DNA of 64,000 nt, taken from contig NZ_JANUXN010000002.1 of the NCBI RefSeq assembly GCF_025699485.1, positions 186,001 to 250,000 on the forward strand, written 5' to 3'. Shown piece after piece: positions 43,070 through 51,579 of this stretch. The translations under genes were made by a program, and so were the position numbers. Below the pieces are notes generated by a model, which saw only the letters and a list, made by a program, of their open reading frames with translations, was not told where the DNA came from and did not search any database. Every line of letters begins with the position of its first letter. Position 1 is the stretch's first letter. This stretch comes from Thauera carbonicopians. Lineage in GTDB: Bacteria > Pseudomonadota > Gammaproteobacteria > Burkholderiales > Rhodocyclaceae.

Positions 43070-46000
43070 GTGGGAGTCGACGGCGGACGAAAATGCTCAT
43101 TCAGCAGAATAGGGACGAATCTGTCAGTGTTTACAGCAATCATTGAAGGTGGCATTGGTTGGGCAGTAGGCCGGGTGGGCGATAAAGCAGCCAAAGCCTT
43201 CATGAGCCGATGGAGCGAGAAGGCAGCTAAGGCGGAGTTAGTCCAAATCATCGACGAAGCGATGGAGAGCGCCGTAGCTTCTGTGCCGGTTCTGGCGGAA
43301 GACTTTCGCTCAGAGACCTTCATCCACCATGTCGTCGCCCCCACAGTGGTGCACTTCTTGCATGATCTGACCGTCGACAAACCCGAAGTGGAGATCGTTA
43401 GAGGCTATATCGAGCGATTCGTGGAACCTTTCCTGCGCGGGCGCTCACTGGAGGAAACCTTGTCGCAGCTGTTCCGCACCCGGCAAGGTGATTTGGAACA
43501 TGCGCTTTCTCTGTTTCTGACACGTCTGCGTCCCGCCCTCTACACCTCCAAGCACTGGCGTGACCCGATCCGTGATCAAGCTTTAGAAGAGGTTCGATCC
43601 ACGGTCCTCCGCATTGAAAAGCAGCTCGCTCCGGCCACGGTTACCGATGCGGTCGATATTGACGATGCACGGGCCGATGCGGAGGTGGCTTCCCAAGCGC
43701 TCCAGTCATGGCCACAGACGATCGGAGGCGAGCATATCGACCGGTCCGAAGTGGAGGTGCTTCAGCAGCGCATTCGTGAGCACCCCTACGCTTGTACTCT
43801 CGTGATCGGCGAATCTGGATCTGGAAAGTCGGCACTGTTCGCAGAGCTGGTCGGGCGCCTCCAGTCGCAGGGAGTGGTTGTCTTCGCCATCAAGGCGGAC
43901 CTTCTTCCGACCCAAGTGAGAACGTTGAATGATGTGTCGAAAGTACTGGGACTGCGCGGGCATTTGCTCAGCGAGATCGAGGCCTTGGCACGAACTGCGC
44001 CCGTCGTCGTCCTGATTGATCAATTGGATGCAGTCAGTGAGGTCATGGACCGATCATCGGAGCGGATGCGGCTTCTGCTTCAGATTGCTCACCATTTCCA
44101 AGACAAGAAGCGCGCTGAACGGGTTGAGCCGCCCGTGCATATCCTCGTGTCTTCGAGACCCTTTGAAGCGGACTATGACGCTCGTTTTCAGTCCCTGGGC
44201 GCTGAGGTTGTCCAGCTTGCGTTGCCCAGCCAGGAGCAAGTTCACGAGCTACTACGGCGCCTGCACATTTCGGTGGAGCAGATTCCCGAGGCGCTGGGCG
44301 AAACGCTGAGACGTCCCTTTGCTTTGCGCATCTTCGTCGACATTCTGCGGAGGGGCGTTCCAGGTCGCGAACTGATTGCCTCGCAGCTACTCAACACCTG
44401 GCTGACATCCGCCGATCTCGGTGACCCCACCATACGGCGGGAGGTGCTCAAGTTCTTGGAGAAACTGGCCGCCGACATGACCGAGAGCGAATCTCTGTGG
44501 CGACCTGCAGATGTTTATGAGATCCAGGATCCTCAGGCGGTTCAGGTCGCCGTGGCGTCTGGCATCGTCGTGAGACAGAACAGTTTGGTTGGATTCAGCC
44601 ATCAGGCTTGGCTGGATGACTTCCAGGCCAAGAACTTCTCAACCGGCCAGTCGCTGGCGAACTATGCCTGGGAGCGGCAGGACGGGCTTTTTGCGCGGGC
44701 TACCGTACTACGGGCTCTGCAGCGGTTGCGGGCATTCGATCTACCCGCCTATGAACAGGCGATTGATGCGCTGCTGGGAAATGCCAAGACGCGGCGGCAC
44801 CTTCGCCATCTCGTTGTGGATATGGTGGCTGGGCAATGGAAACCCTCCGCGCGTGAGCGGGGCTGGTTGCAACAGCTTGTGCGCAGCGATGTTCCGTTAG
44901 CGCGCCGAGCCCTTGCGCGAATCACCGCACATTGGACAGATTGGCGCGAGCACCTTCTCCCGCTGGTACCTAGCATCATGGGCAATGCGGAGCTGCGTTG
45001 GAGCGTCGTCCGGTTGTTGATTGCGGAAGCGCCATTCGATGTCGACTTCGTAGTCCGATCAATCGCCGTGTATTGGGATACGCCGGAACGCGATCTCGAG
45101 ACGCTTGAAGTCTTTTCCAAGTCAGGCCAATGGTCTCCCGCCCTTGTCAAGCGTCTTCGGCTGATATTCGCGCGACAGCAACTCGACGACTACACGATCG
45201 TTAGCTATGCGGAAACGCTGGGTGATGATCGTGCCGCAGATCTCTTCAAGATTTATCTTGAGCATGTGGAGGTCAGCAACGAAAACCGGCTACAGTTCCA
45301 TGGCCTAGACAAGCTCGTTCAGCGATCAACCCTAGCTTTTGCAAATGTTCTCCTTCCATGGTTTGTACATGTGGCGAGCCGAGACGAGCCTAGATCACGG
45401 GGCCTGCTGGATGCCTATCCGGCTTCTTCAAGTCTGCCCCATTGGTGGGACTATGAGCACACGGAGTACGGCATCTTCGGGATCACGAAGGCCGTTCTCT
45501 TTGCTTGTGCCAAAGAGCATCCGCATGATTTCCTGCATCTGGTGAAGACATTCGCCGATGTCGAGGTGGCGGAGGTGCAGGCACTGATTGTGGAAGGCCT
45601 CGCTGCTGGTGGCATGGTGTTGGCAAATGAAGGTGTTGATTATTTGCTTGCCGATTCGCGACGCTTGCAAGTCGGCATGGCCTTTCTTTCAGCCACCGAC
45701 GGTGTGGGGCATCTGGTGGACGGATGGTCGACGCAGGTGCTTCTGCGTGCCATCGTTACCCAACTTGGCGCGGAGCAACTTGAGCGTGTTCGGGCAAACA
45801 TCGAGTCATGGGATCCGTACCTGTATGAGGCGCAGGAAGAATCCGACGTTTCAACGAGACGCCATCGTCGCATATGGGCTGAGGAGAGACGGTTTCCTCT
45901 GTTGGCACTATTACCTGCGCATGTTCTGCCGCCACGCCGATACCGACAGGTTCAGGAGTGGCTTGCTATGCAGCCAAAATTCCGAGGCAGTCGCGGCCGA

Positions 46001-47536
46001 ACAATGGCATCTTTCGTTGGATCGCCGATGTCCGCGCAGCAGATGGGCAATGCCTCTGACGATGACGTGTTCAAGATGATCGACGAGGTCGCGGACAATA
46101 CAGATCGGCGGCGAAACCGTCGCGGGTCGCGCCGCGATGGTGGAACGGTGGAGTTGGCGCGCGCGTTTGCGGAATTCGGCAAGACTCATTCTGACCGCGC
46201 TTTGTGGATCGCGGAGCAACGTTTTCGACCTGGTCGGCATGAGAACGCCGCAGGCGAATTGCTTCGCGTCCTTGCCGAGGATCCGAATGTCGATGCGCAG
46301 CGTGTTCGTGCCCTTGTCTGGAAATGGCATCGCGAAGGTTTTGTCACCGAGGGGTGGCGAAAGGACGTGGCCTGGGCTCTTCAGGATCTGGCGAAACGTG
46401 ATGAAGGTTTGATTGACGAGGATGTCGCGTTACTGGAGTCGTGGATCGTCAACGACTCACTGCGCACCAATGAGCGGATTGCGGCAAGGCTCGACTTGGA
46501 ACAGCGCAATCGTGAGATGAATAGCAATCGCAAAGCCGAGACGAATGCTATTGTGTTCCGCCAAGCCCCAGGAGGCATGCGCATCCTTCCGCAAGACAAT
46601 TTCACTTTGCTTGCAGCGATGGCGGCTGGTTTGCTGGGGCGCGCGGAGCCAGACTGGAATGGGTGGTTGTCTGCCTTGGAGCGGCATGTAGATCGCTCCG
46701 AAGACCCAGCAATCTGGACCGCCTTGTTGATATTTCGTGGTGCACCATTGTTTTGGGCGGATCGCCCGCGTGTGACGCGGCTCCTGCAAACGATCTGGGA
46801 TAGATTTCCAGACGCATTCTCGGACAAGTATGTCTCGGACTTCCTCTGGCACAACCGTGATCTAGTGACCGGTGAGATGATGAAGGCGATACGAGATCGT
46901 TGGCTAGTTGGCAACGATGCTGGGAACCGGCAAGCTGCTGGCGAATTGCTGATGGCGACGGTGCTCCTTAACCCCGAAGACAAGATTGCATCAGTGCAGT
47001 TGGAGCAGATCCTGGTAGGACCGGACACGCCAGAACGTCTAGGCGCTCTGTTCACAGCGTCAGCCGCCTGGCGCGAGGCTTCATTGCGTCCAGGGGCACA
47101 CCATGTGTTGATGCGGTTTGCGCAACAGGCTGCTGGGCATGAGGCGTCGGCAATCGCCGACGCGGTGTCTCATTGGGAACCACCAGTGGCGGACGAATTT
47201 ACCAAGGAGTTTTTGGACGCCGTTGCGAGCAATCCCGCAGCGCTGCGTGTTTGTCTCAATAGAAGCTTCACGCGCGATCTGCAGGAGCTGCTTCTCAGCC
47301 CAGGCTTCGAGGAACTGGTCCTTGAGCTGGCGGAACGCTGCACGGAACTCATGTTCGCGCAAGGCGAGTCGCGCGTGCGGATGCCATACGGCGAGAGCTT
47401 TGTATCTATCGCCATCGCACTCCAAAGATCCAAGGATCCGTTTCGTAGCCGAGCAATGGATCTGTACGAGCGGCTGTTGGATGGAGCGGCATATGGGGCC
47501 GAAGAGGCGGCTGCAGCTTCGCTCTCGCGTGCTTAG
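43070..47536 (+). CDS. Large STAND/NACHT-like NTPase with helical repeats, candidate defence protein
   Basis: This is a 1488-residue protein in three parts. Residues 20-220 are an all-helical N-terminal domain (AIIEGGIGWAVGRVGDKAAKAF..., FIHHVVAPTVVHFLHDL), resembling the helical domains that precede bacterial NACHT modules. Residues 235-440 are a P-loop NTPase with Walker A GESGSGKS (247-254), Walker B VVVLIDQLDAV (about 312-322) and a sensor-like SSRPFE. Residues 440-1488 are Trp/Leu/Arg-rich helical repeats of HEAT/TPR character, the usual ligand-sensing part. Start codons are GTG 43070 or GTG 43127; the latter leaves the hydrophobic helix at the N-terminus. GC is lower and rare codons (TTA, AGA) more frequent than in the core, so it is likely acquired. 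Function is inferred from architecture. Confidence 0.7.
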   Translation: MGVDGGRKCSFSRIGTNLSVFTAIIEGGIGWAVGRVGDKAAKAFMSRWSEKAAKAELVQIIDEAMESAVASVPVLAEDFRSETFIHHVVAPTVVHFLHDLTVDKPEVEIVRGYIERFVEPFLRGRSLEETLSQLFRTRQGDLEHALSLFLTRLRPALYTSKHWRDPIRDQALEEVRSTVLRIEKQLAPATVTDAVDIDDARADAEVASQALQSWPQTIGGEHIDRSEVEVLQQRIREHPYACTLVIGESGSGKSALFAELVGRLQSQGVVVFAIKADLLPTQVRTLNDVSKVLGLRGHLLSEIEALARTAPVVVLIDQLDAVSEVMDRSSERMRLLLQIAHHFQDKKRAERVEPPVHILVSSRPFEADYDARFQSLGAEVVQLALPSQEQVHELLRRLHISVEQIPEALGETLRRPFALRIFVDILRRGVPGRELIASQLLNTWLTSADLGDPTIRREVLKFLEKLAADMTESESLWRPADVYEIQDPQAVQVAVASGIVVRQNSLVGFSHQAWLDDFQAKNFSTGQSLANYAWERQDGLFARATVLRALQRLRAFDLPAYEQAIDALLGNAKTRRHLRHLVVDMVAGQWKPSARERGWLQQLVRSDVPLARRALARITAHWTDWREHLLPLVPSIMGNAELRWSVVRLLIAEAPFDVDFVVRSIAVYWDTPERDLETLEVFSKSGQWSPALVKRLRLIFARQQLDDYTIVSYAETLGDDRAADLFKIYLEHVEVSNENRLQFHGLDKLVQRSTLAFANVLLPWFVHVASRDEPRSRGLLDAYPASSSLPHWWDYEHTEYGIFGITKAVLFACAKEHPHDFLHLVKTFADVEVAEVQALIVEGLAAGGMVLANEGVDYLLADSRRLQVGMAFLSATDGVGHLVDGWSTQVLLRAIVTQLGAEQLERVRANIESWDPYLYEAQEESDVSTRRHRRIWAEERRFPLLALLPAHVLPPRRYRQVQEWLAMQPKFRGSRGRTMASFVGSPMSAQQMGNASDDDVFKMIDEVADNTDRRRNRRGSRRDGGTVELARAFAEFGKTHSDRALWIAEQRFRPGRHENAAGELLRVLAEDPNVDAQRVRALVWKWHREGFVTEGWRKDVAWALQDLAKRDEGLIDEDVALLESWIVNDSLRTNERIAARLDLEQRNREMNSNRKAETNAIVFRQAPGGMRILPQDNFTLLAAMAAGLLGRAEPDWNGWLSALERHVDRSEDPAIWTALLIFRGAPLFWADRPRVTRLLQTIWDRFPDAFSDKYVSDFLWHNRDLVTGEMMKAIRDRWLVGNDAGNRQAAGELLMATVLLNPEDKIASVQLEQILVGPDTPERLGALFTASAAWREASLRPGAHHVLMRFAQQAAGHEASAIADAVSHWEPPVADEFTKEFLDAVASNPAALRVCLNRSFTRDLQELLLSPGFEELVLELAERCTELMFAQGESRVRMPYGESFVSIAIALQRSKDPFRSRAMDLYERLLDGAAYGAEEAAAASLSRA

Positions 47537-47599
47537 CGCGGACCTCGGGCAGGGATTGCCGACGCTAGATGGCAGCACCCAGCCCCTGTTGAGTGTCTG

Positions 47600-47738
47600 C
47601 TAACCGGCCGATAAAGCACGTTCGTCTGGCTTTCTCGATCGTCGGCAACCGCTGCGAAGCAGTTGCCGGGCTTTCTCCATCGAACTTCCGCTTTGGGTCG
47701 ATTCCAGCCGCTTAAATTATCGCTCAACCCGTCCTACT
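47600..47738. repeat. Intergenic stretch resembling a dispersed repeat
   Basis: The stretch contains inverted pieces such as CGGCAACCGCTGC with GCAGTTGCCG (about 47642-47671) and the element CTTCCGCTTTGGGTCGATTCCAGCCG, a kind of sequence I associate with dispersed intergenic repeats in many proteobacteria. No open frame is supported here. I see no second copy in the window. Confidence 0.3.
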
Positions 47739-48047
47739 ACTCACCCGTTGGAGTCGCGCCTTCGCCATTACCTGCTTGACCAAAGAGGGCTGGAAGATGA
47801 GTTCAGGCATCTATTGGACAACCTGATGGTCCGCCTGATCGAACAGGAAACCCATCTGCCCGATGATCCGGGCATCATCGAGACGACCTAGGCGCTGATC
47901 CAGTTGCTCAAGGATACCAGTTTCGACAGCCTGCGGCGTTGGGCAGAGGGACGGCTGGCGCAAGCGCCACTTGAGCAGTTGGAACGCTGGATCGAAGCGG
48001 TGCTGATGGCGGAGAGCCTGGAAGGGGTGATTGGGTCGGAGGGCTGA
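47739..48047 (+). pseudogene. Remnant of an Rpn-family / DUF4351 protein
   Basis: Reading the plus strand in one frame gives a helical stretch with FRHLLDNLMVRLIEQETHLP, an in-frame TAG at 47889-47891, and then ALIQLLKDTSFDSLRRWAEG followed by RLAQAPLEQLERWIEAVLMA, ending at TGA 48045-48047. The second part is a recognisable DUF4351 domain, the C-terminal module of Rpn (recombination-promoting nuclease / PD-(D/E)XK transposase-like) proteins. The nuclease domain is missing and no start codon is evident, so this is a decayed 3' end. Confidence 0.6.
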
Positions 48048-48114
48048 GACCGCCGGGCAGGATTCTCGCGCCATTTCCGGGCTTTTTCCTTGTACGTTGA
48101 AAGCGCCGCTGCGC

Positions 48115-48966
48115 TTACGGCCTTTCGAGCCCGGCGATTTTCAGCTCCCGCAATCTGAAGCGCCCCTCGGCGAACTCATAGCCGATGCGCAGCGGATCGT
48201 CCGGGAAGGCGTTCAGCTCGCCGCTCTCGATCAGCGCCTGCGGGTTGGTCAGCGCCTGGCCGAAGCGCGCCTCGTAGCGCTGCTGGGCGGCACGCAGCGC
48301 CATCAGGCCCTGCAGCCGGACGATGCGCTTGTCCAGCATGCCCTGCAGCTTGGGGGCATTCGTCTGCGCACGCTCGCGTTGCAGGAATTCCAGCGCCGCG
48401 CTGTCGTCCTTCAACTCGCCCGCGGCCAGCATGATGGCGAACTTGCGAAAGCCGGCCGCGTTGTCGGTGGCACGCTCGGCAGCGGTCTCTAGCGCCGCGC
48501 GGGCGCCGTCGACGTCGTGCAGGAAGAAATACTGATTGAAGCCGTAGAAGAAGGGCGGCACCTCGTCCCAGAAGCGGCAATCGGTCGCGCGCTTGAGCAA
48601 GTCGTTGCCCTCGGCCACTGCACCGCCCCAGGTCAGCAATGCATTGCCCTGGTAGTAGTTGTCCTCGTGGCAGGGATTCAACTGCGCCACCACGCGTCGC
48701 GCACGGATGGCGAAAGAGGCATTGGCTTCCGCCGCCTCGGGCGCGTCACTGGCGGTAGCGACGGCGCGGATCGACTCGAAGTTCGCCGCCAGGAAGCGGT
48801 CGCCGCCGGTCAGCAGCAACTGCACCGGCGCCGACAGCACCACGCGGTCGAAGACTTCGGCCGGCGGTGCGGCATTGACGGGCGGACGCGTTGCCCAGAT
48901 CGCGGCAAACAGGCCGAAGCCGGCCACCGCGACCGCCAGCGGAGCCAGGTTGCGACGATCCATCAT
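48115..48966 (-). CDS. Membrane-anchored helical-repeat (TPR-like) protein
   Basis: The 283-residue protein has one N-terminal membrane segment (LAPLAVAVAGFGLFAAIW) and then a periplasmic helical part with TPR-like pairs, for example GARAALETAAERATDNAAGFRKFA and LKDDSAALEFLQRERAQT, plus two cysteines in NPCHEDNYYQGN and TDCRFWDE. I do not know a proven function. Its double ATG (48966/48963) overlaps the stop of the ABC permease, so the two are coupled and probably work together. Similar pairs near type IV pilin genes occur in related bacteria, as far as I recall. Confidence 0.65.
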   Translation of the reverse strand: MMDRRNLAPLAVAVAGFGLFAAIWATRPPVNAAPPAEVFDRVVLSAPVQLLLTGGDRFLAANFESIRAVATASDAPEAAEANASFAIRARRVVAQLNPCHEDNYYQGNALLTWGGAVAEGNDLLKRATDCRFWDEVPPFFYGFNQYFFLHDVDGARAALETAAERATDNAAGFRKFAIMLAAGELKDDSAALEFLQRERAQTNAPKLQGMLDKRIVRLQGLMALRAAQQRYEARFGQALTNPQALIESGELNAFPDDPLRIGYEFAEGRFRLRELKIAGLERP

Positions 48967-49772
48967 GCGAACTTCTTGCGGTTCAGCGCCCACACCGACA
49001 GGCCCAGCAGGGCCGCTGCATAGGCCAGCGCCGACACCACGCGCAACGCCCAGTCCTCGGGCAGGAACTGCCACTGGCCGTAGAGCGAGATCATCCGCAC
49101 ATCCAGCGCGGCCAGATCGGGCAGCAGGTAACCGAGCAGGCTCAGCGACGACTGGTAGCTGTCGGCATCGCCGACCAGCGTGCTGTCGCGGGTCAGCAGC
49201 GCGACGATGGCCGAATAGGAGCGCGCCACCAGCATGAAGCCGAGGGTGCCGATGAGGACGAAGCTGGGCGTGGTGGTGGTGACGGCGATCAGGGTGCCGA
49301 TGGCGAGCACGACCAGCAGGTCGAGGGCGATGAAAGCGAGGGTGACGAGATAGGGCAGGCCGAGATCGAGAGGCGTGGACTGGGTGTAGCTCTGGCCGAT
49401 CCAGGTGGTCAGGCCGGCGAGCAAAACACCGAGCACGGCGAGCAGGCCGAGCATCAGCAGCGCGATGGCAGCGACGCGGCCGAGCAGGAACTGGTGGCGC
49501 GGACGCGGGTAGGTCAGGGAAGTGAGGTAGAGCTTGCGGTCGAACTCGCGGGAGAGGAGTTCCTGCAGCATCAATACGCCAAGAATCGGTATGGTAATGC
49601 CGATAAGTGAGAGCCCAACGTCAAGAGCAATAGTCATTGGTTGTCGGTTACTGAACTGCGCCGCAGTCAGTGCTGAAACAATCAAGACAACTGCAAACCA
49701 GATCGAGAATGGAAAGAGCTTTGCGCGTAACGTTAAACGCAAGCCTACTATGAAATCAGGAATGATTCGCAT
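48963..49772 (-). CDS. ABC-2 type transporter permease
   Basis: The 269-residue protein has six hydrophobic helices: one after the short N-terminus (LFPFSIWFAVVLIVSALTAA), then MTIALDVGLSLIGITIPILGVLMLQELLSREFDRKLYLTSL, which resembles the coupling region of ABC-2 permeases, and four more. No ATPase gene is next to it, although such permeases need one. The 3' two thirds have core-like GC, while the first 200 bases are AT-rich, like the upstream gene. A join may lie within the gene. Confidence 0.65.
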   Translation of the reverse strand: MRIIPDFIVGLRLTLRAKLFPFSIWFAVVLIVSALTAAQFSNRQPMTIALDVGLSLIGITIPILGVLMLQELLSREFDRKLYLTSLTYPRPRHQFLLGRVAAIALLMLGLLAVLGVLLAGLTTWIGQSYTQSTPLDLGLPYLVTLAFIALDLLVVLAIGTLIAVTTTTPSFVLIGTLGFMLVARSYSAIVALLTRDSTLVGDADSYQSSLSLLGYLLPDLAALDVRMISLYGQWQFLPEDWALRVVSALAYAAALLGLSVWALNRKKFA

Positions 49773-49801
49773 GGGTAGGGATAAGTGTGATCAGAAACCT
49801 A

Positions 49802-50584
49802 TTAGCGGAACCAGCGAAGGATTATTTCGAGCTGATTTGATTCAAACTGGGCTACCAGGAAATCATTCAGACGGCCCGGGTCTGGCTCCATGCGGGCAGC
49901 TTCCACTACCTCATCCCAGGTGGCAAAGTCTTCTGGCTGACTGAAAGTGATGACGCCTACACCGTGGCGCTTGGCTTCAGAGTAAACCTCGGTCAGTATG
50001 TTTTTCAAATTTTCAGCATCAGTGTCAGGAACATGCAATGCGACATAAGCCTTAGTCGCAGCCCGACGATGTGCCAGCGCTTCGTAAACTGCTGTGACGT
50101 CAATACTGTCCGATGGTTTGACCTCAAATGTGATTACATCGAAATGGCGTCCTGGCACATAGGGGTAGGTGGACTGCGTTACGACAACCAAATCCGGGCG
50201 AGACCAACGCCCTCCCGTATCCCTGCGGCCTTGGCGGGCGGTGATGTGTACAATCGAACGTTCAAGACGTTTCTCGCGTGTCCATTCCTGGCGAAGTACG
50301 GAAGAAAGGGGAGCGTACAGTTCTTCTTCGCGTATCTGTAATGGCGCAGTCACAGTTTGCTCTGATGAATAAGTGTCCGCAGCCGCATCGGGTTGCACTG
50401 CTCGATATACCAATCCTCCGCGGCCACGTGCGACAGTAAGTATGCCGCGATCCACCAATCCGTTTCGAGTCCTCCAGTATTTCTCCTGATCCCAATTCAG
50501 TCGACGCAGCAGGTCTGGATTGGTAATGGATTTTCCTATTTCAGAAGGAACACAATCATATAGAAATTGCTCTTCTTCCGTCAT
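49802..50584 (-). CDS. Winged-helix protein with a PD-(D/E)XK-like domain, function unknown
   Basis: The 260-residue protein has an N-terminal winged helix (IGKSITNPDLLRRLNWDQEKYWRTRNGLVDRGILTVARGRGGLVYR). After a linker it has a domain with RPDLVVV (Asp131) and FEVK (Glu154, Lys156) at the spacing of a PD-(D/E)XK nuclease core, followed by a helix and strand (ALAHRRAATKAYVALHV). This suggests a DNA-binding nuclease or a nuclease-fold scaffold. Start ATG 50584 has AGGAG 8 bases upstream; the frame runs on to 50674. GC is below that of the core. I do not recognise a named family. It lies between the pilin pair and the permease. Confidence 0.6.
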   Translation of the reverse strand: MTEEEQFLYDCVPSEIGKSITNPDLLRRLNWDQEKYWRTRNGLVDRGILTVARGRGGLVYRAVQPDAAADTYSSEQTVTAPLQIREEELYAPLSSVLRQEWTREKRLERSIVHITARQGRRDTGGRWSRPDLVVVTQSTYPYVPGRHFDVITFEVKPSDSIDVTAVYEALAHRRAATKAYVALHVPDTDAENLKNILTEVYSEAKRHGVGVITFSQPEDFATWDEVVEAARMEPDPGRLNDFLVAQFESNQLEIILRWFR

Positions 50585-50699
50585 GATGGTCTCCTTGCAT
50601 GGGGGCTGATAAGGTAGGTGACCCAAGTTAAAATAATACGCAACCAACAAATCTCGTTGGTCGCGTATTGTCAAAAATGGTTTGTGTGATTAGGCTAAA

Positions 50700-51119
50700 T
50701 TAATCTGCAGCTGGAAGTTGGGCAGTCGCAACATCGGTTGCAACTGCGGCATCTACGCAATCGCGGCCAGGATAATCGTTTCCAACGGTGCCATTGTCAG
50801 TGCTGGAGAATGGAATGGCAGAGCCTGTGACTGGGCCCGTTACATTTTCGCAGTTACGATCTTCGCCTTCTCCTGTGCAAACTTCTCGCGTTAGAGTCCG
50901 AGTGGTCTTGCGTCCCGTCGGGTGGCAGGCTGCAATTGATACGGCTCTCGAGTTGCAAGCCCATCCACCTACAACATCTTTCGAAAGGTTGATGCGTACG
51001 TTTTCGCTGAGGAGTGCGCAGTCAGTATCTCGAATGATACCGCCACCAACACCGAAATCAGCGGAAAAGGCGCTGCTTGAAATAAAAATTCCACCAAGAA
51101 TAATGAATAGCTTTTTCAT
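50700..51119 (-). CDS. Secreted Cys-rich protein paired with the short pilin
   Basis: A Sec signal peptide (MKKLFIILGGIFISSSAFSA) is followed by a 119-residue mature protein with six cysteines, a Gly-rich start (DFGVGGGIIRDTDC) and a Thr-rich centre (GRKTTRTLTREVC). It starts 17 bases after the short pilin gene and has no partner gene downstream with a close spacing. The arrangement, a truncated pilin followed by an exported disulfide-rich protein, recalls the split pilin genes of Geobacter (pilA-N and its neighbour), but sequence similarity cannot be claimed from here. Confidence 0.65.
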   Translation of the reverse strand: MKKLFIILGGIFISSSAFSADFGVGGGIIRDTDCALLSENVRINLSKDVVGGWACNSRAVSIAACHPTGRKTTRTLTREVCTGEGEDRNCENVTGPVTGSAIPFSSTDNGTVGNDYPGRDCVDAAVATDVATAQLPAAD

Positions 51120-51136
51120 GATTATTATCCTGTGCC

Positions 51137-51316
51137 TTATTTCAAAGAAGAGATGACGGCGGTAATTGCGTTCTTGACATCTGCTACGGCTGTTGTGTCA
51201 TTCGCTTTTGCCCGGTACTCGTTGAACTGAGGAATCGCCACCGCAGCCAGAATCCCGATGATCGCCACAACGATCATTAGCTCAATCAGCGTGAAACCTT
51301 TCTGAATCTTTTTCAT
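51137..51316 (-). CDS. Short type IV pilin-like protein (59 residues)
   Basis: The type III signal sequence MKKIQKG is followed by the processed pilin N-terminus [20 protein letters not shown], with Phe+1 and Glu+5, then [21 protein letters not shown] and a stop. The mature protein is only 52 residues, so the globular C-terminal domain of ordinary pilins is absent. The reading frame is clean, GCAGGA precedes the ATG at 51316, and a sigma-54 promoter lies upstream, so it is a real short pilin and not a broken one. Its neighbour downstream encodes a secreted Cys-rich protein. Confidence 0.85.
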   Translation of the reverse strand: MKKIQKGFTLIELMIVVAIIGILAAVAIPQFNEYRAKANDTTAVADVKNAITAVISSLK

Positions 51317-51387
51317 TTCCTGCTCCTGTCGATTGGAATGTCGTGGTGCCGAAGTGCTCTGCTTTCGCCACCTTCCGGTTTTCCTTT

Positions 51388-51403
51388 CGCAACTGCCGTG
51401 CCA
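51388..51403 (-). promoter_or_regulatory. Sigma-54 promoter of the pilin gene
   Basis: On the minus strand TGGCACGGCAGTTGCG fits the -24/-12 consensus (TGGCAC-N5-TTGC, with GG and GC ten bases apart). The start would be near 51377, about 60 bases before the pilin ATG. Upstream, GTGAA-ATCG-TTCAC at 51413-51426 is an inverted repeat that could bind an activator such as PilR. Confidence 0.85.
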
Positions 51404-51579
51404 GTTTTTTTGCGTGAAATCGTTCACACTTGCTCGGGTTTGGCACGGCGTGGAGTAGGGCACCGCGGCGCGCTGGCATGGGCGGGGCTGTGCCACGATG
51501 AGCGGGTGACACAGGAGTTGGCCGCGGGTCAGGAAGATTGAGTTCTATGCCCAGACCATCCGGGGTTTGATGACTCTTG

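Noticed and set aside
42892-43380. A 162-codon minus-strand frame upstream of the STAND gene
   Set aside because: About two thirds overlaps the NTPase N-terminal domain, which makes sense as protein. The minus-strand product has no recognisable domain.
51137-51316. Short pilin as a truncated pseudogene
   Set aside because: It has a clean frame, a good ribosome binding site, a consensus sigma-54 promoter and a closely spaced secreted partner, which argue for a functional short pilin.
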